From: Pseudomonas viridiflava
Lineage (GTDB): Bacteria; Pseudomonadota; Gammaproteobacteria; Pseudomonadales; Pseudomonadaceae
NCBI RefSeq assembly: GCF_900582625.1
Contig: NZ_UTIQ01000029.1
Span: 1-64,000, forward strand
DNA: 64,000 bases
Reading direction: 5' to 3'
Positions 1 to 9,785 of this stretch are shown piece after piece. The translations under genes and the position numbers were made by a program. Each line of letters starts with the position of its first letter. The first letter of the stretch is position 1. Below the pieces are notes generated by a model. That model was not told where the DNA came from, made no database searches, and saw only the letters and a program-made list of their open reading frames with translations.

Positions 1-430
1 GCTGGGTGTGAGGGCCGGGGGAAAACGCTGATCCAGTTCTTACACGGCATCTACGTTGAGCCTGCCCCTCACCCCAACCCTCTCCCCGCAGGGGCGAGGG
101 AGCTGATCGTGGATGCTACAGGTCCGCATATCGGCGCCCCTCTCCCGCCTGCGGGAGAGGGGCTGGGGGTGAGGGCCGGGGAAAACGCTGATCCAGTTCT
201 TACACGGCATCTACGTTGAGCCTGCCCCTCACCCCAACCCTCTCCCCGGAGGGGCGAGGGAGCTGGTCGTGGATGCTACAGGTACGCAGAACGGCTCCCC
301 TCTCCCGCCTGCGGGAGAGGGGCTGGGGGTGAGGGCCGGGGCAAACGCTGATCCAGTTCTTACACGGCATCTACGTTGAGCCTGCCCCTCACCCCAACCC
401 TCTCCCCGGAGGGGCGAGGGAGCTGATCGA
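1..430. repeat. 160-bp tandem repeat, two full copies and part of a third
   Basis: The block containing GATCCAGTTCTTACACGGC recurs with an exact 160-bp period (ATCCAGTTCT at 31, 191 and 351). Copies differ by a few substitutions. Each unit carries arms rich in CCCTCACCCCAACCCTCTCC and its near complement, so each can fold into a hairpin. The array may begin before the window. It ends just beyond the uvrB stop codon, and no gene is visible in it. Confidence 0.9.
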
Positions 431-446
431 GTCCGACCTTAACCCG

Positions 447-2462
447 TCAAACCTTCAACAACCGATCCCGCAATTTCTGAATCTCGTCGCGCATCTGCGC
501 TGCCGCTTCGAATTCCAGGTCCCGTGCCAGTTGGTACATCTTCTCTTCCAACTGACGAATGCGTTTGTTGATTTCACTCGGCGAGCGCAGTTCGGCTTCA
601 TACCGCGCGCTTTCTTCGGCCGCCTTGGCCATGCCTTTGCGTTTGTTGCTGCGCGAACCTGGCACCACGGCGCCTTCGAGGATGTCTTGCACGTCCTTCT
701 TCACGCCCTTCGGGGTGATGCCATTGGCCAGGTTGAAGGCGATCTGCTTGTCCCGGCGTCGTTCGGTTTCGCCGATGGCGCGTTCCATGGAGCCGGTCAT
801 GCGGTCGGCGTACAGAATGGCGCGACCATTGAGGTTACGGGCGGCGCGGCCGATGGTCTGGATCAGCGAGCGCTCGGAGCGCAGGAAGCCTTCTTTGTCG
901 GCGTCGAGAATCGCCACCAGCGACACCTCGGGCATGTCCAAGCCTTCACGCAGCAGGTTGATGCCCACCAGCACGTCGAACGCACCAATGCGCAGGTCAC
1001 GGATGATTTCCACCCGCTCGACGGTGTCGATGTCCGAGTGCAGGTAACGCACCCGCACGCCGTGGTCGGAGAGGTAGTCGGTGAGGTCTTCGGCCATGCG
1101 TTTGGTCAGGGTGGTGACCAGCACGCGCTCGTCGATGGCGCTGCGTTTTTTGATTTCCGAGAGCAGGTCGTCCACTTGCGTGGTCGCCGGGCGCACTTCG
1201 ATTTGCGGATCGACCAGGCCGGTTGGGCGCACCACCTGTTCGATCACGCGGCCGGCGTGCTCGGCTTCGTATGGGCCGGGCGTAGCGGAAACGAAGATGG
1301 TCTGCGGGCTGATGGTTTCCCACTCGTCAAAGCGCATCGGTCGGTTGTCCAGCGCCGACGGCAGGCGGAAGCCGTATTCCACCAGGGTTTCCTTGCGCGA
1401 GCGGTCGCCTTTGTACATGGCGCCCACCTGCGGCACGCTGACGTGGGACTCGTCGATCACCAGCAAGGCGTTGGCCGGCAGGTAGTCGAACAGGGTCGGC
1501 GGCGCCTCGCCTGAGCCACGACCGGAGAGGTAGCGCGAGTAGTTTTCGATGCCGTTGCAGTAGCCCAGCTCGATGATCATTTCGATATCGAAGCGGGTGC
1601 GCTGTTCCAGACGTTGCGCTTCCACCAGTTTGTTGTTGGCGCGCAGGTAGTCGAGCCGTTCTTTAAGCTCGACCTTGATGTTTTCCACGGCGCTCAGCAG
1701 GTTTTCCCGTGGCGTGACGTAGTGGCTTTTCGGGTAAAGGGTGTAGCGCGGCAGCTTGCGCAGCACCTCGCCGGTGAGCGGGTCGAACGAGGCGATGTTT
1801 TCGATTTCTTCGTCGAACAGCTCAACGCGAATGGCTTCCAGGTCCGACTCGGCCGGGAAGATGTCGATCACATCGCCACGCACGCGAAAGGTGGCGCGGG
1901 CGAAGTCGATGTCGTTGCGGGTGTATTGCAGGTCGGCCAGACGGCGCAGGAGTTCGCGCTGGTCCATGCGGTCGCCACGGTCCAGGTGCAGGACCATTTT
2001 CAGGTACGACTGCGGGTCACCCAGACCATAAATGCACGACACGGTGGTGACGATGATGGCGTCCGAGCGCTCCAGCAGCGCTTTGGTGGCGGACAGGCGC
2101 ATCTGCTCGATGTGGTCGTTGATCGAGGCGTCTTTCTCGATAAAGGTGTCCGAAGACGGCACATACGCTTCGGGCTGGTAGTAGTCGTAGTACGAGACGA
2201 AGTACTCGACCGAGTTGTTCGGGAAGAAGCTTTTGAACTCGCCGTACAACTGCGCGGCCAGGGTTTTGTTCGGCGCCAGCACTAGCGTCGGGCGCTGCAC
2301 CTGGGCAATGACGTTGGCGATGCTGAAGGTCTTGCCCGAACCCGTTACGCCCAGCAGCGTTTGATGGGAAAGCCCGGCTTCCAGGCCTTCCACCATTTGT
2401 CGAATCGCTTCTGGCTGATCGCCAGCCGGTTGAAAACGGGTCACTAACTGAAACTGCGACAT
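447..2462 (-). CDS. uvrB: UvrABC excinuclease subunit B
   Basis: UvrB is the damage-verifying helicase-like subunit of nucleotide excision repair; it is loaded by UvrA and recruits UvrC. The 671-residue product has the family's normal length. Walker A (GVTGSGKT) lies near residue 39, followed by the [10 protein letters not shown] beta-hairpin region, helicase motifs such as DESHVSVPQ, and QTIGRAARN near the end of the helicase core. A UVR coiled coil for UvrC binding (about residues 630-670) closes the protein. The ATG at 2462 is preceded by a GAGGTAGG ribosome site. The gene is divergent from the aminotransferase. I saw no clear LexA box in the 174-bp gap. Confidence 0.98.
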   Translation of the reverse strand: MSQFQLVTRFQPAGDQPEAIRQMVEGLEAGLSHQTLLGVTGSGKTFSIANVIAQVQRPTLVLAPNKTLAAQLYGEFKSFFPNNSVEYFVSYYDYYQPEAYVPSSDTFIEKDASINDHIEQMRLSATKALLERSDAIIVTTVSCIYGLGDPQSYLKMVLHLDRGDRMDQRELLRRLADLQYTRNDIDFARATFRVRGDVIDIFPAESDLEAIRVELFDEEIENIASFDPLTGEVLRKLPRYTLYPKSHYVTPRENLLSAVENIKVELKERLDYLRANNKLVEAQRLEQRTRFDIEMIIELGYCNGIENYSRYLSGRGSGEAPPTLFDYLPANALLVIDESHVSVPQVGAMYKGDRSRKETLVEYGFRLPSALDNRPMRFDEWETISPQTIFVSATPGPYEAEHAGRVIEQVVRPTGLVDPQIEVRPATTQVDDLLSEIKKRSAIDERVLVTTLTKRMAEDLTDYLSDHGVRVRYLHSDIDTVERVEIIRDLRIGAFDVLVGINLLREGLDMPEVSLVAILDADKEGFLRSERSLIQTIGRAARNLNGRAILYADRMTGSMERAIGETERRRDKQIAFNLANGITPKGVKKDVQDILEGAVVPGSRSNKRKGMAKAAEESARYEAELRSPSEINKRIRQLEEKMYQLARDLEFEAAAQMRDEIQKLRDRLLKV

Positions 2463-2636
2463 TACCTACCTCGACAAAAGGCTGTGACGCAGCGAAAAAC
2501 CCTACGTCATACCTGGCGAAATGCGTGCGACGTTATCGCCCCACGCAACCTTGGTCGCTATACTAGCGGCCCACTTGCGCAACCCCTAACACCGGGGTTG
2601 TTTGGTTTACCACCCTCTTCTTCGAGCTCCCGCATC

Positions 2637-3833
2637 ATGAGTTTGTTCTCTGCCGTCGAAATGGCTCCGCGTGACCCTATCCTTGGTCTCAATGAAGCAT
2701 TCAACGCCGACACCCGCACCACCAAGGTAAACCTTGGCGTGGGTGTGTACTGCAACGAAGAGGGCCGCATTCCGTTGTTGCGCGCCGTGGCCCAGGCTGA
2801 ACAGGCGCGTATTGCGGCACACGCACCGCGCGGCTACTTGCCGATCGAAGGCATCGCTGCCTACGACCAGGCCGTGCAAACCCTGATTTTCGGCGCCGAC
2901 TCGGCGCTGCTCGCCGAAGGCCGTGTGGTCACCACTCAAGCCTTGGGCGGCACCGGTGCGCTGAAAATCGGCGCCGATTTCATCAAGCGTCTGCTGCCAA
3001 ACGCCGTGGTCGCCATCAGCGACCCGAGCTGGGAAAACCACCGCGCGCTGTTCGAATCCGCTGGCTTCCCGGTGCAGAACTACCGCTACTACGACGCCAG
3101 CACCCATGGCGTGAACCGTGCCGGTCTGCTCGAAGACCTCAAAGCCCTACCCGCCCGTTCCGTGGTGGTGCTACACGCTTGCTGCCACAACCCGACCGGT
3201 GTTGATCTGGGCACTGACGATTGGCTGAGCATTCTCGACGTGTTGAAAGAGCGCGAGCACGTGCCCTTCCTCGACATCGCCTACCAGGGTTTCGGCGATG
3301 GCATTGAAGAAGACGCCGCCGCCGTTCGCCTGTTCGCTAAATCGGGGCTGACCTTCTTCGTTTCAAGCTCATTCTCCAAATCGTTCTCGCTGTACGGCGA
3401 GCGCGTGGGTGCGTTGTCGATCGTCACCGAGTCGAAAGAACAAGCCGCCAAGGTGCTGTCGCAGGTTAAACGCGTCATCCGCACCAACTACTCCAACCCG
3501 CCAACCCACGGCGCCACCGTGGTTGCCTCCGTGCTCAACAGCCCGGAATTGCGCGCGTTGTGGGAAGAGGAACTGGGCGAAATGCGCAGCCGCATTCGCG
3601 ACATGCGCGTGGCGATTGTCGAGCAACTGGCCGCCCTCGGCGCCAAGCGCGACTTCAGCTTCGTAGCACAGCAACGTGGCATGTTCAGCTACTCCGGCCT
3701 TACCGCCGACCAGGTTGAACGTTTGAAAAGCGAATTCGGCATTTACGCCGTGAGCACCGGCCGCATTTGCGTGGCGGCGTTGAACAAAAGCAACCTCAAC
3801 GCCGTGACCCAGGCCATCGCCGCCGTCCTCTGA
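2637..3833 (+). CDS. Class I amino acid aminotransferase (aspartate/aromatic type)
   Basis: This PLP enzyme of the AspC/TyrB family exchanges amino groups between aspartate or aromatic amino acids and 2-oxoglutarate. The 398-residue product starts MSLFSAVEMAPRDPI, the standard family start, so I chose the ATG at 2637 over earlier in-frame codons. Visible motifs are the N-terminal VNLGVGVY, CCHNPTGVD, the PLP-lysine segment SSSFSKSFSLYGERVG (about residues 240-255) and the C-terminal GRICVAAL. A TATACT -10-like hexamer sits at 2559-2564. Whether aspartate or aromatic substrates are preferred cannot be read from the sequence. Confidence 0.93.
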   Translation: MSLFSAVEMAPRDPILGLNEAFNADTRTTKVNLGVGVYCNEEGRIPLLRAVAQAEQARIAAHAPRGYLPIEGIAAYDQAVQTLIFGADSALLAEGRVVTTQALGGTGALKIGADFIKRLLPNAVVAISDPSWENHRALFESAGFPVQNYRYYDASTHGVNRAGLLEDLKALPARSVVVLHACCHNPTGVDLGTDDWLSILDVLKEREHVPFLDIAYQGFGDGIEEDAAAVRLFAKSGLTFFVSSSFSKSFSLYGERVGALSIVTESKEQAAKVLSQVKRVIRTNYSNPPTHGATVVASVLNSPELRALWEEELGEMRSRIRDMRVAIVEQLAALGAKRDFSFVAQQRGMFSYSGLTADQVERLKSEFGIYAVSTGRICVAALNKSNLNAVTQAIAAVL

Positions 3834-3915
3834 AAAACCACCAAGGGAAGCTCGTGCAGGCTTGACTTCCCTTTTTGAATCAGTAGGATACGCACCGTTG
3901 CCGCAAAGCAGCTGT

Positions 3916-3991
3916 TCCGCGATAGCTCAGTTGGTAGAGCAAATGACTGTTAATCATTGGGTCCCTGGTTCGAGTCCAGGTCGTGGAGCCA
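3916..3991 (+). tRNA. tRNA-Asn (anticodon GUU)
   Basis: The 76-nt cloverleaf starts TCCGCGA and ends TCGTGGA-G-CCA, giving a seven-pair acceptor stem with one G-T pair. The anticodon loop reads CTGTTAA and the T-arm contains GGTTCGAGTCC. CCA is encoded. Confidence 0.97.
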
Positions 3992-3998
3992 AATTCAA

Positions 3999-4025
3999 AG
4001 CCTCGGTTTAACCGGGGCTTTTTTA
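3999..4025 (+). terminator. Intrinsic terminator after tRNA-Asn
   Basis: AGCCTCGGT and ACCGGGGCT form a stem around a short loop, followed by a run of T. Confidence 0.85.
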
Positions 4026-4046
4026 TGGGTGGTACAAAAGATCAAA

Positions 4047-4116
4047 AGCATCGCGGCTGAAGCCGCTCCTACAGGGTTGCGTTTTAAACTGTGGGAGCGG
4101 CTTCAGCCGCGATGCT
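4047..4116. repeat. Pseudomonas REP pair (inverted)
   Basis: AGCATCGCGGCTGAAGCCG and its near-exact complement face each other across about 20 bp, next to the 3' end of tpm. This is the GTGGGAGCGGCTTCAGCCGC family seen again at 6735, 43803 and 52222. Confidence 0.9.
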
Positions 4117-4117
4117 C

Positions 4118-4777
4118 TTAGCGATGCCGCAACCGATAAACCCGCTCATCCATCCGACTTAACCCGCGCTGCAAAAATTTCCAGTTCTCTTCGGCCTGCA
4201 AGCCGTTTTCGATGTGCAGCAGTTGCGGCTGCCACTCACCAAGCAAACTCTGCACGTCTCCATCCGGCACCGAAAACGGCGGGCCGTCCATTTGGCTTTG
4301 TTCGTAGTCGAGGCTAACGAGCAGTCCCTGGCAGCCACTCGGCACGATGCGGGTCAGGTGCTGCGCATAGGCTTCGCGCATAGCCGCTGGGAAGGCGATC
4401 AAGGCGGCGCGGTCGTACAGGGCGGTGCAGTCGCGCACGTCTTCGGCGGTCAGGGCGAAGATGTCGCCGCACCAGAGTTCGACGTTGCCGGCCTGATAAA
4501 TACGAAACGCGCCCTGCTCACGCACCTGCGGTTGCAGGTGCTGTTCGCTGAAGAAGTCTTGCACCGCCTGCTCGACCAATTCCACGCCAAGCACCCGCAA
4601 ACCCTGCCCCGCCAGCCACATCAAATCCAGACTTTTGCCACACAGCGGCACCAACACCTGCGCGCCGGCCGCTACGTTCAGCTGCGGCCAGTACTGCTGC
4701 AAGTACGGGTTGGCGGTGGCGGCGTGGAAGCCGATCTGGTTGTTTTGCCAGCGTCGTAGCCAGAAGTCGGGCTGCAT
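4118..4777 (-). CDS. tpm: Thiopurine S-methyltransferase
   Basis: This SAM-dependent methyltransferase of the TPMT family is linked in pseudomonads to methylation of selenium and tellurium compounds and of thiopurines. The 219-residue product starts [18 protein letters not shown], the family-typical start. A TTG 33 bases upstream would add 11 residues, but the ATG at 4777 has a GAGGC ribosome site. The SAM-binding motif is [19 protein letters not shown] (about residues 42-60), followed by GVELVEQAV and the acidic strand ELWCGDIF. It is divergent from the LigB-type gene, with a 99-bp gap between the two starts. Confidence 0.93.
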   Translation of the reverse strand: MQPDFWLRRWQNNQIGFHAATANPYLQQYWPQLNVAAGAQVLVPLCGKSLDLMWLAGQGLRVLGVELVEQAVQDFFSEQHLQPQVREQGAFRIYQAGNVELWCGDIFALTAEDVRDCTALYDRAALIAFPAAMREAYAQHLTRIVPSGCQGLLVSLDYEQSQMDGPPFSVPDGDVQSLLGEWQPQLLHIENGLQAEENWKFLQRGLSRMDERVYRLRHR

Positions 4778-4876
4778 GAATTGCCTCGCTTTTTCGATCA
4801 ATGTGCTCAAAATTTTATACTGGTTTTCGATAGATCCAAGCTCGAAGATGCGCCCATGTTTATCGAGGACTCAACC

Positions 4877-5647
4877 ATGTCGTTGCCCAGTCTGTTTATT
4901 TCCCACGGCTCACCCATGCTCGCGCTGGAGCCCGGTGCCAGCGGCCCGGCGTTGGCGCGGCTGGCTGCCGAGCTGCCGCGCCCAAAGGCGATTCTGGTGG
5001 TATCGGCGCACTGGGAAACCAATCAGTTGCTGGTCAACAGCAATCCACAACCGGATACCTGGCACGACTTCGGCGGCTTCCCCCCCGAGCTGTATGCGGT
5101 GCAGTACCCGGCGCCCGGCGCGCCCGACGTCGCCCAAGCCGCTCGCGATTTATTACTGGCCGCCGACCTGCCGGCCCAGCTGGATGCCACCCGCGTGCTC
5201 GACCATGGCGTATGGGTGCCGCTGTTGTTGATGTACCCCAACGCCGATATTCCGGTGGCGCAGGTATCCATCCCTACCCGCCTCGGCCCAGCGTTTCAGC
5301 AACGGGTCGGCCGCGCGCTGGCGGCCCTTCGTGAGCAAGGGGTGCTGCTGATCGGTTCTGGCAGCATCACCCACAATCTGGGTGAACTGAATTGGCGTGC
5401 CGGCCCGGAGGTGATCGAGCCGTGGGCTAAAGCGTTTCGCGACTGGATGGTCGAACGCCTCGCGGCCGACGACGAAGCGGCCCTGCTGGATTACCGCAGC
5501 CAGGCGCCGTTTGCGGTGCGCAATCACCCGCGCGATGAGCATTTGCTGCCGCTGTACTTCGCCCGTGGCGCGGGCGGTGCGTTCGGCATTGCGCACCAGG
5601 GCTTTACCCTCGGCGCCCTGGGCATGGACATCTACCGCTTCGACTAA
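4877..5647 (+). CDS. LigB/DODA-type extradiol ring-cleavage dioxygenase
   Basis: This member of the class III extradiol dioxygenase superfamily (YgiD / 4,5-DOPA dioxygenase branch) uses non-haem iron or zinc to open catechol-type rings. The 256-residue product shows the expected metal and catalytic histidines in FISHGSPM (near residue 9), SAHWE, LDHGVWVPL and GSGSITHNLG. The ATG at 4877 follows GAGGA at good spacing; upstream ATGs at 4781 and 4856 would add residues unlike the family. The natural substrate is not known for most members. Confidence 0.88.
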   Translation: MSLPSLFISHGSPMLALEPGASGPALARLAAELPRPKAILVVSAHWETNQLLVNSNPQPDTWHDFGGFPPELYAVQYPAPGAPDVAQAARDLLLAADLPAQLDATRVLDHGVWVPLLLMYPNADIPVAQVSIPTRLGPAFQQRVGRALAALREQGVLLIGSGSITHNLGELNWRAGPEVIEPWAKAFRDWMVERLAADDEAALLDYRSQAPFAVRNHPRDEHLLPLYFARGAGGAFGIAHQGFTLGALGMDIYRFD

Positions 5648-5657
5648 TCGCCCGGCC

Positions 5658-5685
5658 ATAAAAAAGGTGCGCTCGTGGCGCACCT
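5658..5685 (-). terminator. Intrinsic terminator of the aldarate operon
   Basis: GGTGCGC and GCGCACC form a perfect stem. On the minus strand it is followed by a run of T, so it ends the leftward operon about 80 bp past the last stop. Confidence 0.8.
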
Positions 5686-5764
5686 GGGGGTGAAGCGAAC
5701 AGCTCTATGGGAAACGCACCCTCGCTTGTGACGGGGGCGCGGTTGGCGGGCGAACCCGCGAACA

Positions 5765-6703
5765 TCACAGCGGCGTCAGCAACTCGCCGCGCTCAGCAAA
5801 GGCCTGCAAGTTGGCCAGCACCAATTCTTCCATCTGCAAACGGGTTTCTTCCGTGGCGCTGCCAACATGGGGCAGCAACATGACGTTATCCATCTCCAGC
5901 AACGCCGCCGGCACCTTGGGCTCGGCTTCGAACACGTCCAGCCCTGCCCCGCCCAGCGTGCCGTTTTGCAACGCCGTCACCAGCGCCTGCTCGTCGATCA
6001 CAGAGCCGCGGGCGACGTTGATGACGATGCCTTTCGGCCCTAACGCCTCGAGCACCTGTGCGTTGACGATATGGTGCGTCGCCGCCCCGCCTACGCACGT
6101 CAGCACTAGAAAGTCGGCCCAGCGCGCCAACTCCACCAAGCTGGCTTCGTAGGTGTAGGGGCTGTCTTTGAGTGGCGAGCGATTGTGGTAACGCACGTCC
6201 ATGTCGAACCCGCTGGCGCGCTTGACCACCACTTGGCCAATGCGCCCCAAGCCGACAATGCCCAGGCGCTTGCCGCTCACCCGACGGGCCAAGGGGAAGT
6301 TGCCCTTCAGCCAACCGCCGGCGCGCACGAAGCGCTCGGACGCGGCGAGTTTGCGCGAGGTATCGATCATCAGGCCCATGGCCAAATCGGCCACGCAATC
6401 GTTGAGCACATCCGGCGTGGTGCTGATGGCAATGCCACGGTCGCGGGCGGCGTCTACGGCAATCGAGTCGTAGCCGACGCCGAAACTGCAGATGGCTTTC
6501 AGGTTGGGCAAGGCCGCCAGTTGCTCAGCGGAGCAGCCGAAGCGGGCCGAGGTGGCGAGCAGTTCGAAGTCGGCGCCGTGGCTTTGCAGAAACGCCTTGG
6601 GGTCGGGTTGTTGCCACAGCGCGGTGACGTCGAAGCGCTCGGCGAGGTTGTGCTGGAAACGCTCGGTCAGTGGGCCGACCTGGAGAACCTTTTGGGTGGT
6701 CAT
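5765..6703 (-). CDS. D-isomer-specific 2-hydroxyacid dehydrogenase
   Basis: This NAD(P)-dependent 2-hydroxyacid dehydrogenase has 312 residues and is closest in layout to GhrA/GhrB-like glyoxylate/hydroxypyruvate reductases. The Rossmann motif is GIVGLGRIGQ (about residues 146-155). The catalytic arginine is in NVARGSVID, and the catalytic His is in LLPHVGSATEETR. The ATG at 6703 follows AGGAG. It is the last gene of the six-gene aldarate operon and is separated from garD by a REP pair. In that setting it might reduce tartronate semialdehyde, hydroxypyruvate or glyoxylate side products; that role is an inference. Confidence 0.88.
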   Translation of the reverse strand: MTTQKVLQVGPLTERFQHNLAERFDVTALWQQPDPKAFLQSHGADFELLATSARFGCSAEQLAALPNLKAICSFGVGYDSIAVDAARDRGIAISTTPDVLNDCVADLAMGLMIDTSRKLAASERFVRAGGWLKGNFPLARRVSGKRLGIVGLGRIGQVVVKRASGFDMDVRYHNRSPLKDSPYTYEASLVELARWADFLVLTCVGGAATHHIVNAQVLEALGPKGIVINVARGSVIDEQALVTALQNGTLGGAGLDVFEAEPKVPAALLEMDNVMLLPHVGSATEETRLQMEELVLANLQAFAERGELLTPL

Positions 6704-6734
6704 GCGTGCTCCTGGCAGATGTTCTTTTTCAGGA

Positions 6735-6797
6735 ATCGAGGCTAAAGCCTCTCCCACAGGAGACGCGATTCGGTGTGGGAGAGGCTTTAGCCTCGAT
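6735..6797. repeat. Pseudomonas REP pair (inverted)
   Basis: ATCGAGGCTAAAGCCTCTCC and its complement face each other across a short loop, inside the operon between garD and the dehydrogenase gene. It could fold in the mRNA and set relative expression. Confidence 0.85.
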
Positions 6798-6815
6798 GCT
6801 CTTAAGCCGCCGGCC

Positions 6816-8369
6816 TCAGGTAATCGGCGCCGGGTTGAACAGGGTAATGTCGTTGTGCAGTTTGTGCTGCTCGGCCCAGGTTTTTTTCTTGCCGCTGGCG
6901 ACATCCAGGTAGTAGTGGAACAGCTCCCAACCCAGTTCCTCGATACTGGCACGGCCGGTGGCGATGCGGCCGGCGTCGATGTCGATGAGGTCGGGCCAGC
7001 GTTGGGCCAGCTCGGTGCGGGTCGATACCTTTACTACCGGCGCCATGGCCAAGCCGTACGGCGTGCCGCGCCCGGTGGTGAACACGTGCAGGTTCATGCC
7101 GGCGGCCAATTGCAGCGTGCCGCAGACGAAGTCACTGGCCGGCGTCGCGCAAAAGATCAGGCCTTTTTTCTCGAAGCGCTCGCCTGGGCCGAGTACGCCG
7201 TTGATGGCGCTGTTGCCGGATTTGACGATGGAGCCCAGCGACTTCTCAACGATGTTGGACAGCCCGCCTTTCTTGTTGCCCGGCGTGGTGTTGGCGCTGC
7301 GGTCGGCCTCGCCTTTGGCCAGGTAACGGTCGTACCAGTCCATTTCGCGCACCAGTTCCTGCGCCACTTCTTTGGTTTGCGCGCGGGAGGTGAGCAGGTA
7401 GATAGCGTCACGCACTTCGGTGACTTCCGAAAACATCACCGTGGCGCCGGCACGCAGCAGCAGGTCGCTGGCGTAGCCCAGTGCCGGGTTGGCGGTGATG
7501 CCGGAAAAGGCGTCGCTGCCGCCGCACTGCATGCCCAGAATCAGCTCGGAGGCCGGCACGGTTTCGCGGCGGCGCTGGTCGAGTTTTTTCAGGCGCACTT
7601 CGGCCAGGTCCATGATCTGTTCGATCATTTCGGTGAAGCCGTGGCTGGAGTCCTGCAGGCGGTAGAGCCACGGTTCGCTGAGGTCTACCGATGGGTCGTT
7701 TTCCTGCATCACCTGCCCGGCTTGCAGCTTTTCACAGCCCAGGCTGATCACCAGTGCTTCGCCGCCCAGGTTGGGGTTCCGCGCCAGGTTGCGCACGGTG
7801 CGAATCGGGATGTACGCGTCGGTGGCGGTAATGGCTACGCCGCAGCCGTAGCTGTGGGTCAGCGCCACCACGTCGTCGACGTTCGGGTACTTGGGCAGCA
7901 GCTCGTCCTTGATGCGTTTCACCGCGTGGTCGAGCACGCCAGTGACGCACTGCACGGTGGTAGTGATGCCCAAGATATTGCGCGTGCCCACGGTGCCATC
8001 GGCGTTGCGGTAGCCCTCGAAGGTGTAGCCCTCAAGTGGCGCTGCCTGCGCCGGCACTTCGGTGGACAGCGGCAAGCTGTCCAGCGGCGGCGCGGTGGGC
8101 ATGCGCAGTTGGTCTTCCTGCACCCAGCTGCCACGGGGAATCGGCTTCAAGGCGTAACCGATGGTTTGCCCGTAGCGAATGATGCGCCCGCCTTCGGGAA
8201 TATCTTCAAGGGTGATTTTGTGGCTTTGCGGCACGCGCTCAAGGGTGGTCAGGCCATCGGCGAAGGTGGTGCCGGCTGGCACCCCTTGGTCGTTGACGAC
8301 GATCACCACGTTATCCAGCTCGTGCAAACGGATGTAGCGCGGCGAGTCGGAATGTTCAATTAACTGCAT
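6816..8369 (-). CDS. garD: Galactarate dehydratase
   Basis: This Fe-dependent dehydratase of the UxaA/GarD family converts galactarate (meso-galactarate) to 5-keto-4-deoxyglucarate. The 517-residue product has a small N-terminal SAF-like domain (about residues 1-90), a linker and the large UxaA catalytic domain, with TYGCG-type cysteine motifs ([31 protein letters not shown]). Length matches the family. It works with GudD: both dehydratases feed the same product to KdgD. The start ATG at 8369 follows GGAG, 12 bp after the gudP stop. Confidence 0.95.
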   Translation of the reverse strand: MQLIEHSDSPRYIRLHELDNVVIVVNDQGVPAGTTFADGLTTLERVPQSHKITLEDIPEGGRIIRYGQTIGYALKPIPRGSWVQEDQLRMPTAPPLDSLPLSTEVPAQAAPLEGYTFEGYRNADGTVGTRNILGITTTVQCVTGVLDHAVKRIKDELLPKYPNVDDVVALTHSYGCGVAITATDAYIPIRTVRNLARNPNLGGEALVISLGCEKLQAGQVMQENDPSVDLSEPWLYRLQDSSHGFTEMIEQIMDLAEVRLKKLDQRRRETVPASELILGMQCGGSDAFSGITANPALGYASDLLLRAGATVMFSEVTEVRDAIYLLTSRAQTKEVAQELVREMDWYDRYLAKGEADRSANTTPGNKKGGLSNIVEKSLGSIVKSGNSAINGVLGPGERFEKKGLIFCATPASDFVCGTLQLAAGMNLHVFTTGRGTPYGLAMAPVVKVSTRTELAQRWPDLIDIDAGRIATGRASIEELGWELFHYYLDVASGKKKTWAEQHKLHNDITLFNPAPIT

Positions 8370-8381
8370 GACACTCGCTCC

Positions 8382-9740
8382 TCAGGAGTGGGCTGGTGTG
8401 AAGTCTGCGCTGCGTTGAGCGCCGCCGCTGGTAGGCGGCTCTTTGAGTTCAACGCGCTGAATCTTGCCAACGATAACCAGGTAGCTGAACACCGCCAGCA
8501 CGGCGTTGGCACCGACGAACACCAGGGCCCATTTGAACGAACCGGTGGCCGCGATGATGTAGCCGATAACGATAGGCGTGGTGATCGAGGCGATATTGCC
8601 GAAGGTGTTGAACAGGCCACCGGACAAGCCGGCGATCTGTTTTGGCGAGGTGTCTGCCACCACGGCCCAACCCAATGCGCCGATGCCTTTGCCGAAGAAC
8701 GCCAGGGTCATAAACCCTACCACCATCCAGTCGGCATCGACGTAGTTGCAGAACACCATGGTGGTCGACAAGGTCAGGCCGCAGACGATGGGCAGCTTAC
8801 GGGCGAAGGTCAGCGAATGGCCTTTGCGCAACAGGTAGTCGGAGATCAAACCGCCGAGCACACCGCCGATAAAGCCGCAGATGGCTGGCAGGCTGGCGAT
8901 AAAGCCGGCTTTGAGAATGGTCATGCCGCGTTCCTGCACCAGGTACACCGGGAACCAGGTGAGGAAGAAGTAGGTAATGGCGTTGATGCAGTACTGGCTC
9001 AGGTATACGCCGAGCAGCATGCGGTTGGTCAGCAGCTGGCGAATGTAGTCCCAGCGCGGGCCATCGTTTTTGCGGGTTTGGTCCATGTCGACCAGGCCGC
9101 CGTTGCTTTCGATGTGATCGATTTCCGCCTGGTTGATGCGCGGGTGTTCCTTGGGGTTGTAGATGGTCTTCATCCAGATGCCGGAGAAGATGATGCCCAG
9201 CACGCCCATCACGACGAACACATGCTCCCAGCCCATGGCGTGCACGATCCAGCCCATGATCGGCGCGAACAAGGCGGTGGCGAAGTATTGCGCCGAGTTG
9301 AAGATCGCCGAGGCCGTGCCGCGTTCGGCGGTGGGGAACCAGGCCGCCACAATGCGCGCGTTACCAGGGAACGACGGCGCTTCGGCAAAGCCAACCATAA
9401 AGCGCAGCACGAACAAGGTGGTCACTGCCCAGGCCACCGGCAACCCGCCGACGAAGCCTTGCAGCAAGGTGAACAACGACCAGATGAAAATGCCAGCCGC
9501 ATAGACTTTTTTCGAGCCGAAACGGTCGAGCAACCAGCCACCGGGAATCTGCCCGAGCACATAGGCCCAGCCAAAGGCGGAGAAGATAAAACCGAGGGTG
9601 ACGGCGTCAATGCCCAGGTCTTTCTGCAAGCTGGAGCCGGCGATGGAAATAGTCGCGCGGTCGGCATAGTTGATGGTGGTGACCAGAAACAGCATCAGCA
9701 GAATCAGGTAACGCACGCGAGTCGGTTTGGTGTCATGCAT
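8382..9740 (-). CDS. gudP: MFS transporter, galactarate/glucarate/glycerate type (GudP/GarP)
   Basis: This is a major facilitator carrier of the anion:cation symporter (ACS) family. The 452-residue product starts MHDTKPTRVRYLILLMLF. It contains INYADRATISIAGSSLQKDLG and GQIPGGWLLDRFGSKKVY (about residues 58-75), the hallmark of GudP/GarP-type aldarate importers. About twelve hydrophobic segments are visible. The ATG at 9740 has GGGAG upstream, so I prefer it to the start 15 codons earlier. It sits between gudD and garD, which supports uptake of glucarate or galactarate. An A-rich tract just upstream may bind Hfq/Crc. Confidence 0.93.
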   Translation of the reverse strand: MHDTKPTRVRYLILLMLFLVTTINYADRATISIAGSSLQKDLGIDAVTLGFIFSAFGWAYVLGQIPGGWLLDRFGSKKVYAAGIFIWSLFTLLQGFVGGLPVAWAVTTLFVLRFMVGFAEAPSFPGNARIVAAWFPTAERGTASAIFNSAQYFATALFAPIMGWIVHAMGWEHVFVVMGVLGIIFSGIWMKTIYNPKEHPRINQAEIDHIESNGGLVDMDQTRKNDGPRWDYIRQLLTNRMLLGVYLSQYCINAITYFFLTWFPVYLVQERGMTILKAGFIASLPAICGFIGGVLGGLISDYLLRKGHSLTFARKLPIVCGLTLSTTMVFCNYVDADWMVVGFMTLAFFGKGIGALGWAVVADTSPKQIAGLSGGLFNTFGNIASITTPIVIGYIIAATGSFKWALVFVGANAVLAVFSYLVIVGKIQRVELKEPPTSGGAQRSADFTPAHS

Positions 9741-9757
9741 GGCAAGTTGCTCCCACG

Positions 9758-9770
9758 TTTTTTTGTTTTC
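9758..9770 (-). promoter_or_regulatory. Possible Hfq/Crc CA motif before gudP
   Basis: On the minus strand the tract reads GAAAACAAAAAAA, 18-30 bases before the start codon. It fits the AANAANAA pattern of Pseudomonas catabolite-repression targets. Confidence 0.45.
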
Positions 9771-9785
9771 GAGCGAGGCGCGCAA

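Noticed and set aside
1..430. CRISPR array
   Set aside because: The repeat unit is 160 bp and near-identical throughout, with no spacers. No CRISPR-like array was seen elsewhere in the window.
2463..2636. LexA box in front of uvrB
   Set aside because: I found no CTG-N10-CAG match in the gap, so SOS control is not supported by sequence here.
6492..8363. A 623-codon open frame on the plus strand opposite garD
   Set aside because: It lies antisense to a clear galactarate dehydratase, has His/Gln-rich low-information composition, and arises from GC-rich codon structure. The same holds for long plus-strand frames opposite gudP/gudD (8388-10403), the ABC operon (43914-45716, 45908-47899) and deaD (57149-58753).
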